A stretch of 64,000 nucleotides of DNA from Paenibacillus jilunlii (GCF_900102965.1 NZ_FNGM01000004.1:62001-126000); one strand, 5' to 3'. Positions 9,174-18,292 are shown, counted from the first letter of the stretch. The notes: a model not told the origin generated them from the letters alone. Numbers and translations are program-made.

Positions 9174-10235
9174 ATGCATGTGGAGGTCCGGGGACTCAAT
9201 AAGCATTTCGGAGATTTTCACGCGGTGAAGGACGTCAACTTCGGCATTACCAAAGGCCATCTGATTGGGCTGCTCGGTCCAAGCGGCGGGGGCAAAACCT
9301 CGATTCTGCGCATGCTGGCGGGATTGGAGACGCCGGACAGCGGCGAGATTGTTTTTCATGGCAAGACGGTCAATAATCTTCCTCCCCAGGAGCGCGAGAT
9401 CGGCTTTGTGTTCCAGAACTATGCGCTGTTCAAGCACATGACGGTGTATGAGAATATTGCTTTTGGCCTGAAGGTGAAAAAAGCAAACAAACACACCATC
9501 CAGAACCGCGTGGCCGAACTGGTGGAGCTTACGGGTCTCAAGGGTTTTGAAAAACGTTATCCGCATCAGCTCTCAGGCGGTCAGCGCCAGCGTGTTGCTT
9601 TTGCCCGGGCGCTTGCGCCTGAGCCGCAGCTGCTGCTGCTGGATGAACCGTTCGCAGCGATTGACGCCAAGATCAGGCAGGAGCTGCGTTCATGGCTGCG
9701 TGAGCTGATTGAGCGTGTCGGCATCACCTCCATTTTCGTGACCCATGACCAGGATGAAGCGATTGAAGTTGCTGACGAGATCATGATTATTAATCAAGGC
9801 CGGCTGGAGCAGAAGGGCACGCCTTGGGACATCTATAAAGAGCCGAAGACGCCGTTTGTGGCGACCTTTATCGGGGAGTCTACGCTGATCGGGAGCGCTG
9901 CGGAGCTGAAGGGCTTCCACAACACCGGCGGCAAGCCTACTAAGGCGCTGATCCGTCCGGAATATATCGAAGTAGGCCACCTGAATGAATTCAAAATGGC
10001 CTCGGCAACGGAGCAGGGCATCGTGAAGCATCTGCATTTCCGCGGCAGCGAATGGCTGGTTGAGGTGGAAGTAAACGGCCATAAGCTGGTAACCTACCGC
10101 TCGCTGGAAAAAGAAACCCTGACCCCGGGCCAGGAAATCGCGGTGCTTGTCCATCGTGCTTACCTTTTCAACGACGAGCGGAGCTGGATTCAAGAGAACG
10201 GACTGAAGGAAGACCCAATGCCTGTCTTTATCTAA
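9174..10235 (+). CDS. cysA: Sulfate ABC transporter ATP-binding protein CysA
   Basis: A 353-residue ATPase. Walker A GPSGGGKTS (near residue 36), signature LSGGQRQRVAFARAL (near 133), Walker B LLLLDEPFAAID and switch His in FVTHDQDEA are all intact. The C-terminal 110 residues form a TOBE-type domain (ALIRPEYIEVGH). It energises sulfate import through CysT/CysW. The binding site GAAAGGAAGTG lies inside the cysW end. Order in the operon is cysT-cysW-cysA-sbp. Confidence 0.94.
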   Translation: MHVEVRGLNKHFGDFHAVKDVNFGITKGHLIGLLGPSGGGKTSILRMLAGLETPDSGEIVFHGKTVNNLPPQEREIGFVFQNYALFKHMTVYENIAFGLKVKKANKHTIQNRVAELVELTGLKGFEKRYPHQLSGGQRQRVAFARALAPEPQLLLLDEPFAAIDAKIRQELRSWLRELIERVGITSIFVTHDQDEAIEVADEIMIINQGRLEQKGTPWDIYKEPKTPFVATFIGESTLIGSAAELKGFHNTGGKPTKALIRPEYIEVGHLNEFKMASATEQGIVKHLHFRGSEWLVEVEVNGHKLVTYRSLEKETLTPGQEIAVLVHRAYLFNDERSWIQENGLKEDPMPVFI

Positions 10236-10255
10236 CTAAAGGATGTGTCGCCGGG

Positions 10256-11320
10256 ATGAGGCTTTTCAAAAGGAGCAGACAACTGCACGGATGGCTGGCT
10301 GCCCTAATGCTGGCAATACTCGCGCTGGCGGTGGCCGGGTGCGGGAATGGAAAAGAAACTGCAGCTGTGAAGCCACAGCAAGGTGATCTTACGCTGGTGG
10401 TAGGAGCCTATAGTGTGGCGAAGGATGCCATGGGCGAAATTCTGCCCCTGTTCGCGGCAGAGTGGAAGGCCAAAACGGGGCAGACGCTCACGTTCCAGCA
10501 GTCTTATGAGGCATCGGGAACCCAGGCCCGGGCCATTGCTGGCGGATTTGAAGCCGATGTGACGCTGCTGGCGATGGAAGGCGATGTCGACAAGCTGGTG
10601 AAGGCGGGACTGGTTGAAGCGGACTGGAAGAACCGGGGCGTGAACGGGATGGTGACCCGCTCGGTGGTGGCGCTCGGTACCCGGGAGGGCAACCCCAAGG
10701 GCATTCATGATTTTGCCGACCTGGCAAAGCCGGGAGTGAAGGTGCTCTACCCCAACCCCAAAACCTCCGGGGGAGCCCAATGGGACATCAATGCCATCTA
10801 TGGGGCAGGCCTGAAGCTGTCCGAGGAGCAGGAAGGGGCAAAGGACCCGGCTGCCGCCAAAGCTTTCCTGGAGAGCGTACATGCCAATGTAGAATCTCTG
10901 GATAAAAGCGGGCGGGCTTCCATGGCGGCTTTTGAATACGGGGTGGGCGATGTGATTGTCACCTATGAAAATGAGCTGCTGGCCCGGATCGCGCAAGGCG
11001 TCAAGTATGAGGTGATTATTCCCAAAAACACGATCCTGATCGAAAATCCGGCAGCGGTCGTGGATAAGTATGCTGAGGAACATGGCACCAGCGAGGCTGC
11101 GGACGCGTTAGTGGATTATTTGACCACGCCGGAGGCACAGCAGGTTTTTGCCAAATACGGTTTCCGGCCAGTTGACGAGCAGGTGTATGCAGAGAATGAG
11201 AGCCGTTATCCGGTGCCTGCGGGTCTGTTCGACATTTCGTATCTGGGCGGCTGGGATGAGGTCCGTACGACACTGTACTCGAAGCGGGGCATCTGGTATC
11301 AGGTGCTGGCCGGAATTTAG
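10256..11320 (+). CDS. sbp: Sulfate-binding lipoprotein (Sbp/CysP type)
   Basis: A 354-residue extracytoplasmic binding protein. The N-terminus has basic residues, a hydrophobic stretch and lipobox LAVAGC (Cys near residue 29), so it is anchored as a lipoprotein. The sulfate-binding family signature NPKTSGGAQWD lies near residue 164. It delivers sulfate to CysTWA. It is unusual in lying last in the operon; in many bacteria the binding protein gene comes first. Start ATG follows GGATGTGTCGCCGGG, a modest binding site, 20 bases past cysA. Confidence 0.9.
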   Translation: MRLFKRSRQLHGWLAALMLAILALAVAGCGNGKETAAVKPQQGDLTLVVGAYSVAKDAMGEILPLFAAEWKAKTGQTLTFQQSYEASGTQARAIAGGFEADVTLLAMEGDVDKLVKAGLVEADWKNRGVNGMVTRSVVALGTREGNPKGIHDFADLAKPGVKVLYPNPKTSGGAQWDINAIYGAGLKLSEEQEGAKDPAAAKAFLESVHANVESLDKSGRASMAAFEYGVGDVIVTYENELLARIAQGVKYEVIIPKNTILIENPAAVVDKYAEEHGTSEAADALVDYLTTPEAQQVFAKYGFRPVDEQVYAENESRYPVPAGLFDISYLGGWDEVRTTLYSKRGIWYQVLAGI

Positions 11321-11369
11321 GGCACGGAGTGATGGGGTAACATGAGCGTGGATGAGGATTTGGATGGTC

Positions 11370-11423
11370 AAAAAAAGAGTTGTCCCAACCGGCAGGCGGC
11401 TGCAGAACGGGACGGCTCTTTTT
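11370..11423 (+). terminator. Terminator of the cysTWA-sbp operon
   Basis: AAAAGAGTTGTCCC pairs imperfectly with GGGACGGCTCTTTT, separated by a GC-rich loop that can form its own small hairpin, followed by a T run. Confidence 0.75.
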
Positions 11424-11488
11424 TCGGTTTTTAGGTCCGTCCTGGCGTGTGCAGAAGTGAAAAAACAGAGCTGCTTCCGAAGAAGAGG

Positions 11489-11714
11489 CTGCACGGCATG
11501 AAGGATTTGGGGAGTAGAGAGTGGATTGAACTGGAATGTTGTACAGTATGCAGGTAATGTCGGCTGATTTAAGGTGGAATGACCGGCTTGTTGCACAGAT
11601 TGCAAGATTTAAGGTGAGATCAGGCTGGAATGAGCAGAGATGTTGTACGGCGTGCAAGATTTGGAGCGAATGTGGGGTAGGATGAGCTGAGATGTTGTAT
11701 AGCGTGCAAGATTA
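11489..11714. repeat. Degenerate tandem array, 52-bp period, about five copies
   Basis: The core TGTTGTACAGCGTGCAAGAT (variants) recurs with its TTGTAC-like hexamer at 11539, 11591, 11643 and 11695, exactly 52 bases apart; a weaker copy starts near 11489. The rest of each unit is GGTGGAATGAGC-like. There is no open reading frame of note. It fills most of the 549-base gap between sbp and the PhnP-like gene. Confidence 0.75.
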
Positions 11715-11869
11715 CCTCAGGTCGTTGCTCAAGGTGCCTAGTCTAACGGTGGTGTGTAGGAAAAACGAGTCTCTCCTTCACTAACAGGATGCAATCGATC
11801 GCTGAGCTGTTCTATAATGGTAAAGTGTTTTTGGAACATCCGTGACGATATTAGAGGGAGGTCTGGCTT

Positions 11870-12652
11870 GTGGACACATTGGTATTTTTGGGAACTGGGG
11901 ACGCCATGGGCGTACCCCGGGTATATTGCAGCTGCGAGACCTGCATGGAGGCAAGGAGCAGCGGAGACAACGCCCGGCTGCGCTCCTCCGTGCTTATCGA
12001 TAATGGCAGTGATTTCTGGGTCATTGACTGCGGGCCGGATTGGCGGCGGCAAATGGAGCTGCAGGGGCGGCGGAGCATGCGCAGGCTGCTGGTGACACAT
12101 CCCCACTTCGATCATATCGGCGGACTGCCGGAGTGGGCCGACAGCTGCCGCTGGATGGGGTACAGAGGGGAGCTCTACGCTCCGGCGGAGGTGATCCCTG
12201 TGATTCAGCGGCAGTATCCGTGGCTTGGCGGACATATCGATATGATTCCGTGCGATGACGGTCTTGAACTGGATGGCTGGCAGATCCGCACTTGGCGGGT
12301 TAACCATGGCAAGAACGGCTATTCCTACGCCTACCGGCTGGAAAAGGACGGCTACACCTGGGTCTATTGTCCGGATTCTATTTCACTGGGACCGGAGGAG
12401 ACGAAGCATATGCATGGAGCAGATCTGCTGGTGCTGGGGACAAGCTTTTATTATGAATCTGCCGAGCTGTCCACCCGTTCAGTGTACGATATGACTGAAG
12501 CGGCAGAACTGCTGGACATCGTACAGCCGGTCCGTGCGGTGTATACGCATATGTCGCATGATGTGGATATGAGAAAAGACTACATTCTGCCGGGCAATGT
12601 GACGCTAGCGGTTACGGGGCTGAAACTGCAGCTGGGTCACGGCGAAGGTTGA
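11870..12652 (+). CDS. PhnP-like metallo-beta-lactamase-fold phosphodiesterase
   Basis: A 260-residue MBL-fold hydrolase. The metal motif THPHFDHIGG lies near residue 76, and a late His is in YTHMSHDVD. The N-terminal GTGDAMGVP and the CSCETCMEAR cysteine cluster (residues about 18-27) match the extra structural zinc site of PhnP, the cyclic ribose-phosphate phosphodiesterase of phosphonate breakdown. No phosphonate genes are adjacent, so the substrate here is open; a cyclic phosphodiester is a reasonable guess. GTG start with AGAGGGAGG upstream. It appears to be a single gene. Confidence 0.82.
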   Translation: MDTLVFLGTGDAMGVPRVYCSCETCMEARSSGDNARLRSSVLIDNGSDFWVIDCGPDWRRQMELQGRRSMRRLLVTHPHFDHIGGLPEWADSCRWMGYRGELYAPAEVIPVIQRQYPWLGGHIDMIPCDDGLELDGWQIRTWRVNHGKNGYSYAYRLEKDGYTWVYCPDSISLGPEETKHMHGADLLVLGTSFYYESAELSTRSVYDMTEAAELLDIVQPVRAVYTHMSHDVDMRKDYILPGNVTLAVTGLKLQLGHGEG

Positions 12653-12704
12653 GGCTCATTGGAGTTCTGGGACCCTACGGCAACCAGTCGGATTAGAACT
12701 CGGA

Positions 12705-12913
12705 CTTTTGCTTGCGTAGAAGCAGGTGAGCAGGTGCTAGTTGGAAAAAGGGAACTTATTTCCCTGAAAAATCGAAAGTTGAGAGGTTTAAGTGGAAAAA
12801 GGAAACCTAATTGGGCAATATTACCCTGTCAGGCGCGAAAAGAGCTGAATTAGTGATCCTTTTTCCACTTCGCCAGGAGAGTACAGGTGTTCGAGCGAAT
12901 TAGTGATCCTTTT
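12705..12913. repeat. Dispersed intergenic element, copy 1
   Basis: Contains GCTAGTTGGAAAAAGGGAAC, then AAGTGGAAAAAGGAAAC, then the inverted modules GATCCTTTTTCCACTT and GTGATCCTTTT. Near-identical stretches occur at 45531-45748 and 60103-60376, and diverged ones at 30611-30805 and 42210-42346. No coding potential is seen. Confidence 0.75.
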
Positions 12914-12948
12914 AACATGGAGGGTCCCCCAGACAACGGTAAACTGAA

Positions 12949-12999
12949 ACATAAAACGGCTACGCTGTCCTTCACTGGACAACGTAGCCGTTTTATGTT
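12949..12999. terminator. Bidirectional terminator between PhnP-like gene and SDR
   Basis: ACATAAAACGGCTACG...CGTAGCCGTTTTATGT is a long near-perfect stem lying between convergent genes. The A/T-rich stem base gives a T run in both directions. Confidence 0.85.
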
Positions 13000-13009
13000 G
13001 TCGTGACCG

Positions 13010-13780
13010 TTAATTCATCGTCATGCCGCCGGTCACGTTAATGGCCTGGCCCGTCATGTAAGAGGCCATCGGGCTGGCAAGGAACAGCACTACATTGGCT
13101 ACATCCTCCGGCTCGGCCGTCCGGCCCAGCGGCACCTGCGAGCGGTCCTCAGCGAGAATATCCTCCGGCTGCATGCCGCGCAGGGCAGCGCCTTCCACAC
13201 GCTCGCGGCGCTTCATGTCCGTCTCGACGATGCCGGGACAGACGGCGTTCACCAGAATTTGTGCTTGGGCCAGCTCCAGTGCCATTACCTTGGTGAAGCC
13301 AAGCACGGCATGCTTGGACGCGACATAGTTGCCCATGCAGCGGTAGCCGTTTTTGCCTGCCTGGGAGGCAATGTTGATGATGCGGCCGCCTCCGCCCTGG
13401 CGCAGCATTTGCCGCGCTCCCGCCTGGGAAACGAGATATACGCCTTTGGCGTTGATATCCATGACCTTATCCCAGTCTTCCTCCCGGATATCGATGGCAT
13501 AATCCATTGTCGAGGTTCCGCTGTTGTTTACCAGAAAGTCGACCGCGCCAAAAGCCTCCACAGCGGCATTAATCAGCCGCGCTGCGTCTGCACTTACCGT
13601 AACGTCAATCTGGATCTGCACCAGCCGGTCATGGATAGATTCAATGCCGGGGCGGCAGGCGATATCTCCGATTACTACATTCGCTCCGGCCTTAAGGAAT
13701 AAATCCGCGATTCCCTTGCCAATTCCGGTGAGCCCTCCGGTTACAACAAGGGTTTTGCCGGCAAAGTCAATATTCAGCAT
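13010..13780 (-). CDS. Short-chain dehydrogenase/reductase
   Basis: A 256-residue classical SDR: cofactor motif TGGLTGIGKGIA (residues 14-25), NNSGTS in place of NNAG, catalytic Ser in INIASQAG, and YVASK with Tyr and Lys. The C-terminal QAINVTGGMTMN resembles FabG-type enzymes. An Asp after the second strand (GDIA) favours NAD(H). The substrate is not determined. It starts 21 bases after the luxS stop with a GAAAGGA site, so the two probably form an operon; whether the enzyme acts on a LuxS product is unknown. Confidence 0.85.
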   Translation of the reverse strand: MLNIDFAGKTLVVTGGLTGIGKGIADLFLKAGANVVIGDIACRPGIESIHDRLVQIQIDVTVSADAARLINAAVEAFGAVDFLVNNSGTSTMDYAIDIREEDWDKVMDINAKGVYLVSQAGARQMLRQGGGGRIINIASQAGKNGYRCMGNYVASKHAVLGFTKVMALELAQAQILVNAVCPGIVETDMKRRERVEGAALRGMQPEDILAEDRSQVPLGRTAEPEDVANVVLFLASPMASYMTGQAINVTGGMTMN

Positions 13781-13801
13781 CGTATGAGGGTTCCTTTCAG
13801 G

Positions 13802-14257
13802 CTAGCTGCGGAAGGGATCATCGCTGATGCCGGCCTCCAGCACAAGTCTGGCGTATTCCTTGGCGCTGAACAGGGAGTGGTCTTTATAATTGCCGCATTC
13901 CAGCGCGGACACCGCCGGCACATGCTCGGTTTCCAGCACTTTATGCAGGACCTTCGTCAGTGCAGCGGCAACATCGGCCGGCTCATGCTCATCCCAGATA
14001 ATCAGATAAAAGCCGGTTCTGCACCCCATTGGAGAGATATCGATGATCCCCTCCAGCTCGTCACGCAGATAGGTAGCCAGCAGATGCTCCAGCGTATGGA
14101 CTGCTGCCGTGGGCAGAGCGTCGGCATTCGGCTGAAGCAGGCGGAGATCATATTTTTGCACCGTGCTGCCCTTCTCGTTTTTCTCTGTACCTGCAACCCG
14201 CACATAGGGGGCTTTTACCTTCGTATGATCCAATTGGAAACTTTCAACTTTTGCCAT
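13802..14257 (-). CDS. luxS: S-ribosylhomocysteine lyase LuxS
   Basis: Cleaves S-ribosylhomocysteine to homocysteine and DPD, the AI-2 precursor. The 151-residue length is standard. Metal motif HTLEH is near residue 53, catalytic Cys in GCRTGFY near 83, and the third zinc ligand Cys in LECGNYKDH near 125. All key residues are present. The ATG follows GAAAGGAAGAGG. It is divergent from metQ, and the nucleosidase that makes its substrate (mtnN) lies at the far end of the opposite operon, so the window contains the complete two-step detoxification of S-adenosylhomocysteine. Confidence 0.97.
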   Translation of the reverse strand: MAKVESFQLDHTKVKAPYVRVAGTEKNEKGSTVQKYDLRLLQPNADALPTAAVHTLEHLLATYLRDELEGIIDISPMGCRTGFYLIIWDEHEPADVAAALTKVLHKVLETEHVPAVSALECGNYKDHSLFSAKEYARLVLEAGISDDPFRS

Positions 14258-14318
14258 GTTCCTCTTCCTTTCGGCCTTTTCATATCAAACTATCACAATG
14301 AATAAGAGAAGTAAATAG

Positions 14319-14337
14319 TTAATCCGAGTATACTAAT
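14319..14337 (+). promoter_or_regulatory. CymR-like operator motif between luxS and metQ
   Basis: TTAATCCGAGTATACTAAT matches the motif upstream of cysT at 16 of 19 positions. It lies 18 bases upstream of the metQ -35 box, in the shared luxS/metQ intergenic region, so it could control either gene. Confidence 0.45.
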
Positions 14338-14355
14338 CTGCTTAATGAAAATGTG

Positions 14356-14384
14356 TTGACACGCATATTAATGCATTGTAAGAT
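14356..14384 (+). promoter_or_regulatory. Sigma-A promoter of the metQ operon
   Basis: TTGACA at 14356-14361, 17-base spacer, TAAGAT at 14379-14384. The predicted transcript leader is only about 50 bases, too short for a SAM (S-box) riboswitch, so control is probably at initiation. Confidence 0.75.
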
Positions 14385-14442
14385 ATGAATCAAAATTAAA
14401 TCACATCAACTTACTAGGATTAATAGGAGGAGAAACAACCGT

Positions 14443-15294
14443 ATGAAGAAAAAATGGATTCATTCAACGCTGCTGGTCGTCGCCGTCGCTTTATTTACTG
14501 CCGGATGCGGCAATGGCAAGGAAGCTTCCGGTGCTGGCAGCGATTCCTCCGCACAAGAGAAGAAGACACTGAAGATCAGCTTTAATCCCGGTCCTTACAG
14601 TGATCAGTTCAAGAACGGCGTTGCGCCTTATCTGGAGAAGAAGGGCTATACCATTACATATAAAGAGTTCACAGACGGCATCCAGCCGAATGTGGCGGTA
14701 GCGAACGGCGAAATTGATGCCAACGTGTTCCAGCACTCCTTATACCTGCAGTCGATTAATGAACGGGAAAAAATAGATTTGGTGGGTGTGGTGCAGGTGC
14801 CGACTCCGCCAATGGGGCTGTATTCCAAAAAACATACCAGCCTCGATGAAGTAAAGGACGGTGACCAGGTCAATCTGCCGAATGAGCCGGTGAATATGCT
14901 CCGTGCCCTGAATGTGCTGAAGGACGTGGGCTGGATTACACTGAAGGACAACATTGATCCTTTGCAGACTTCGCTTGCTGACATTACCTCGAATCCGCAC
15001 AACCTCAAATTTATTGCCACCGAGCCGGCACAGGGACCGCGGGCGCTGGAGGATGTGGATTACGCCGCAATTCAGGGAAACTTCGCTGTATCGAACAATA
15101 TCAAGCTGACTACGGCACTGAAGCTGGAGAATATGACCGATCCGTTCACGAATATCGTGGCGGTGGACAGCAAGAACAAAGATGCTCAGTTTGTTAAGGA
15201 CATCATTGAAGGGTATCATTCGGATGAATTCCAGAAATACATCAAGTCGAACCCGGATTATGAAGGCTACAAGCTGCCGGCTTATTTTAAATAA
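14443..15294 (+). CDS. metQ: Methionine ABC transporter substrate-binding lipoprotein MetQ
   Basis: A 283-residue NlpA/MetQ-family lipoprotein: MKKKW N-terminus, hydrophobic core and lipobox FTAGC (Cys at about residue 22). The mature part carries FNPGPYSDQFK, NVFQHSLYLQ and LYSKK, all typical of MetQ. It captures methionine outside the membrane for MetN/MetI. The binding site AGGAGGAG precedes the ATG. It is the first gene of a six-gene run (metQ, aminotransferase, metN, metI, dehydrogenase, mtnN). Confidence 0.93.
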   Translation: MKKKWIHSTLLVVAVALFTAGCGNGKEASGAGSDSSAQEKKTLKISFNPGPYSDQFKNGVAPYLEKKGYTITYKEFTDGIQPNVAVANGEIDANVFQHSLYLQSINEREKIDLVGVVQVPTPPMGLYSKKHTSLDEVKDGDQVNLPNEPVNMLRALNVLKDVGWITLKDNIDPLQTSLADITSNPHNLKFIATEPAQGPRALEDVDYAAIQGNFAVSNNIKLTTALKLENMTDPFTNIVAVDSKNKDAQFVKDIIEGYHSDEFQKYIKSNPDYEGYKLPAYFK

Positions 15295-15384
15295 TATTCC
15301 CCTTCCGGTCTGTCATTCCTCTGCAAGCGGGGGAGTGGCAGATCATTGTCTATTCCAAAGAATTTGCGAAGAGGTGCAATCAGC

Positions 15385-16599
15385 ATGGATTTTAAACCCT
15401 CCAGGATCGTCACAGAGCTTCCCGGAAATTATTTCAACGCTATGAAAGCCAAAATCGCCTTATACCGCAGCAGAGGAATCGATGTCATTGATCTGGCCAG
15501 CGGCAATCCCGACCAGCCGACGCCGGAGCATATTGTTGCCGCTTTGAAGGAGGCGGTCGACAAGCCGGAGAATCAGGGCTACCCGCCCTTTTATGGCAAA
15601 AGCGCTACGCTTGAGGCCATCGCTGCTTTTTATCAGCGTGAATATGGGGTGGATCTTGACCCGGAAACGGAAGTCGCAGTGTTCAGCGGTTCAGGAATCG
15701 GGGTGGTCGGTATTCCGCAGAGCCTGCTGAATCCTGGAGATCTGCTGCTGACGGCGGACCCCGCCTATCCGGCCTATCACGCAGCAGCCGCCTTAGCCGG
15801 GGCCCGTATTCATACGATTCCCGTCCATGAAGCCGAAGGCTTCCTTCCTGATTACAGGACAGTTCCGGAGGAACTAGCCCGCCAGGTCAAGCTGCTGATG
15901 CTGAACTATCCCAATAATCCGACGGGGGCGGTGGCTACGGCGGATTTCTATGAACGGACGCTTGCTTTTGCGGCCCGCTATGAATTTCCGGTGCTGAATG
16001 ATTTCGCATACGGCGCCTTTGGCTTCGACGGCCACAAGCCGGTCAGTCTGCTGCAGCAGCCGGGCGGCAAGGAATATGGCATTGAGACCTATACGGCCTC
16101 CAAAACGTTCAACATGGCCGGCTGGCGCTTCGGCTTTGCCGTGGGCAACGCCTCGATTATCGCGGCACTGAAGCATTATCACACCCAGGCCTACAGCACG
16201 GTGTTCGGTGCAGTGCAGGATGCGGCAGTGGCCGCGCTGCTGGGTCCGCAGGAGGGGGTTGCAGAGCTTGGCAGACTGTATGAGCGGCGGCGTGATGTGC
16301 TGGTTGCCAGACTCCAGGAGCTGGGATGGGAGATCAACGCTCCGCAGGGCACTTTTTTTGCCTGGTTCAGAGTCCCGGAAGGCTATACAGCGGCGTCCTT
16401 TGCAGCACGGCTGCTGGATGAGGCGCAGGTTGCCGTCGCTGAAGGCGGCGGTTTTGGAGCGCAGGGCCGCGAATATGTGCGGGTCAGCCTCGTGAACAGC
16501 GAGGACAAGCTGAACGAAGCCGTTGACCGGATCGCGGCAGCGGGTATTTTCACACGGGCCAAGTTATCGGCCGGTCAGGAGGCGGTGCACCATGATTGA
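15385..16599 (+). CDS. PLP-dependent aminotransferase, MtnE/methionine-transaminase-like
   Basis: A 404-residue fold-type I class I/II aminotransferase. ASGNPDQPTPEH near residue 36, NYPNNPTGA near 175 and the PLP lysine in TASKTFNMAGWR near 236 are intact. The position between metQ and metN, with mtnN in the same run, suggests it interconverts methionine and 4-methylthio-2-oxobutyrate (KMTB), like Bacillus MtnE (YkrV) or E. coli YbdL. That specificity is inferred from context. The frame reaches a TTG at 15346, but GAAGAGGTG fits the ATG at 15385. It overlaps metN by eight bases. Confidence 0.82.
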   Translation: MDFKPSRIVTELPGNYFNAMKAKIALYRSRGIDVIDLASGNPDQPTPEHIVAALKEAVDKPENQGYPPFYGKSATLEAIAAFYQREYGVDLDPETEVAVFSGSGIGVVGIPQSLLNPGDLLLTADPAYPAYHAAAALAGARIHTIPVHEAEGFLPDYRTVPEELARQVKLLMLNYPNNPTGAVATADFYERTLAFAARYEFPVLNDFAYGAFGFDGHKPVSLLQQPGGKEYGIETYTASKTFNMAGWRFGFAVGNASIIAALKHYHTQAYSTVFGAVQDAAVAALLGPQEGVAELGRLYERRRDVLVARLQELGWEINAPQGTFFAWFRVPEGYTAASFAARLLDEAQVAVAEGGGFGAQGREYVRVSLVNSEDKLNEAVDRIAAAGIFTRAKLSAGQEAVHHD

Positions 16600-17611
16600 G
16601 ATTAAAAATGTATACAAAACCTTTGAACGCAAAGGCCAGTCCATTGAAGCCCTGCGCGGTGTCAGCCTGAGTATTGCCAGAGGGGACATTTACGGCGTTA
16701 TCGGCTACAGCGGGGCCGGCAAAAGCACGCTGATCCGTCTGGTCAACGCACTGGAAAGGCCCACTTCCGGGGAAGTGCTGGTGGAAGGCCAGGATCTTGC
16801 AGGATATAATCCGGCAGAGCTGCGGCAGGCCAAAAAGAACATCGGAATGATCTTTCAGCATTTCAATCTGCTGGAATCCAAAACCGTGTTCGACAACATC
16901 GCCATTCCTCTGGTGCTGCTGAAGAGAAGCAAACAGGAAATCCGCGAGCGGGTGACCGAACTGCTTGAATTCACGGGACTCGGGGATAAAGCGCACAGCT
17001 ACCCCAAGGAACTGTCGGGCGGGCAAAAGCAGCGGGTCGGCATTGCCCGGGCGCTGGCGAGCAATCCTTCAATTCTGCTCTGCGATGAGGCAACTTCGGC
17101 GCTTGATCCGCAGACCACCAAGTCGATTCTGGAGCTGCTCCAAAAAATTAACGAAGAGTACAACATTACAATCATGATCATCACCCATGAAATGGCGGTT
17201 ATTCAGCAGATCTGCAATAAGGTAGCTGTCATGGAGCGTGGGGAAATCATCGAACAGGGCAATGTGCTGGATGTGTTCGGGAGTCCGCATCATCCGACTA
17301 CGCAGAGCTTTGTGCAGACGGTCATACATAACAGTGTGCCGCAGAGTGTGCTGCATACCCTGAAGGCGGAAAGCGGGCGCCGGCTGTTCAGGCTGAAGTT
17401 TGTCGGCGGGGCGGCCTCGGAGCCGATCATCAACAGCCTCATCCGCAGGTATGAGGTGAATGTGAATATTCTGTTCGCCAATATGACGGAGATCCAGAAT
17501 ACGACGCTGGGCAATATGATTCTGCAGATGCACGGCGACCATGCAGTGATTGACCAGGCGGCGGCTTTTATCGTCAGCCAGGGTGTTGAGATTACGGAGG
17601 TGGAAGCTTAA
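16592..17611 (+). CDS. metN: Methionine ABC transporter ATP-binding protein MetN
   Basis: A 339-residue ATPase: Walker A GYSGAGKST near residue 38, signature LSGGQKQRVGIARAL, Walker B LLCDEATSALDP, switch ITHEM. The C-terminal 80 residues (from about FRLKFVGG) are the NIL domain that senses methionine and causes trans-inhibition of uptake. This separates it from other polar amino acid ATPases. The ATG at 16592 follows CAGGAGGCGG and overlaps the aminotransferase stop, so translation is coupled. The frame open upstream to 16523 is read-through of the preceding gene region. Confidence 0.94.
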   Translation: MIEIKNVYKTFERKGQSIEALRGVSLSIARGDIYGVIGYSGAGKSTLIRLVNALERPTSGEVLVEGQDLAGYNPAELRQAKKNIGMIFQHFNLLESKTVFDNIAIPLVLLKRSKQEIRERVTELLEFTGLGDKAHSYPKELSGGQKQRVGIARALASNPSILLCDEATSALDPQTTKSILELLQKINEEYNITIMIITHEMAVIQQICNKVAVMERGEIIEQGNVLDVFGSPHHPTTQSFVQTVIHNSVPQSVLHTLKAESGRRLFRLKFVGGAASEPIINSLIRRYEVNVNILFANMTEIQNTTLGNMILQMHGDHAVIDQAAAFIVSQGVEITEVEA

Positions 17612-18271
17612 ATGTTCGATTCAGTGATTACTTCGGAGCAGCTGTTTCAAGCGCTGAGGGAAACCGTGGTTATGGTGGGCGTGTCGTTGTTTTTCGGGGC
17701 GCTGCTGGGGATTCCTATTGGCATCATTCTGGTGATTACGCGTCCGGGCGGTGTGATGGAGAACCGGTTTGTGTTTGCGGTCCTTAATCCGGTCATTAAC
17801 ATCATCCGCTCGCTGCCATTTATTATTCTGCTTGTGGCCATTATTCCATTTACAAGACTTCTGGTGCATACATCGATCGGTACAAGCGCGGCAATTGTGC
17901 CGCTGGTTGTATATGTTGCTCCATATATAGCGCGGCTGGTGGAGAATTCTTTGCTTGAGGTCAGCCCTGGAATCATGGAAGCTGCAGAAGCGATGGGCGC
18001 GACTACCTTTCAGGTCATTTGGCATTTTCTGCTCCCCGAGGCTTTTGGTTCATTGATTCTGACGATGACGACGGCGACGATTGGACTGATCGGGGCTACC
18101 GCAATGGCAGGCTCAGTGGGCGGCGGGGGGATTGGCGATTTGGCGATCTCCTATGGCTATCAGCGTTTTGATACCTTTGTGATGATTGTGACTGTGGCGA
18201 TTCTGATTATTTTTGTCCAGGGCATTCAGTCCGCAGGGAACCGGCTGGCCCGCAAAGCCCGCCGCGACTAA
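17612..18271 (+). CDS. metI: Methionine ABC transporter permease MetI
   Basis: A 219-residue membrane protein with five predicted hydrophobic segments and the permease loop EAAEAMGATTFQVIWHFLLPEA around residues 127-148. The length and the short five-helix layout match MetI. It immediately follows metN (ATG directly after the TAA) with GGAGGTGGAAG as binding site. With MetQ and MetN it forms the D/L-methionine importer. Confidence 0.93.
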   Translation: MFDSVITSEQLFQALRETVVMVGVSLFFGALLGIPIGIILVITRPGGVMENRFVFAVLNPVINIIRSLPFIILLVAIIPFTRLLVHTSIGTSAAIVPLVVYVAPYIARLVENSLLEVSPGIMEAAEAMGATTFQVIWHFLLPEAFGSLILTMTTATIGLIGATAMAGSVGGGGIGDLAISYGYQRFDTFVMIVTVAILIIFVQGIQSAGNRLARKARRD

Positions 18272-18292
18272 GCGCTGAATACGGAAGGGGAT

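Noticed and set aside
14258..14442. SAM (S-box) riboswitch upstream of metQ
   Set aside because: The predicted leader after the promoter is only about 50 bases, too short for the aptamer, and no S-box motifs are visible.
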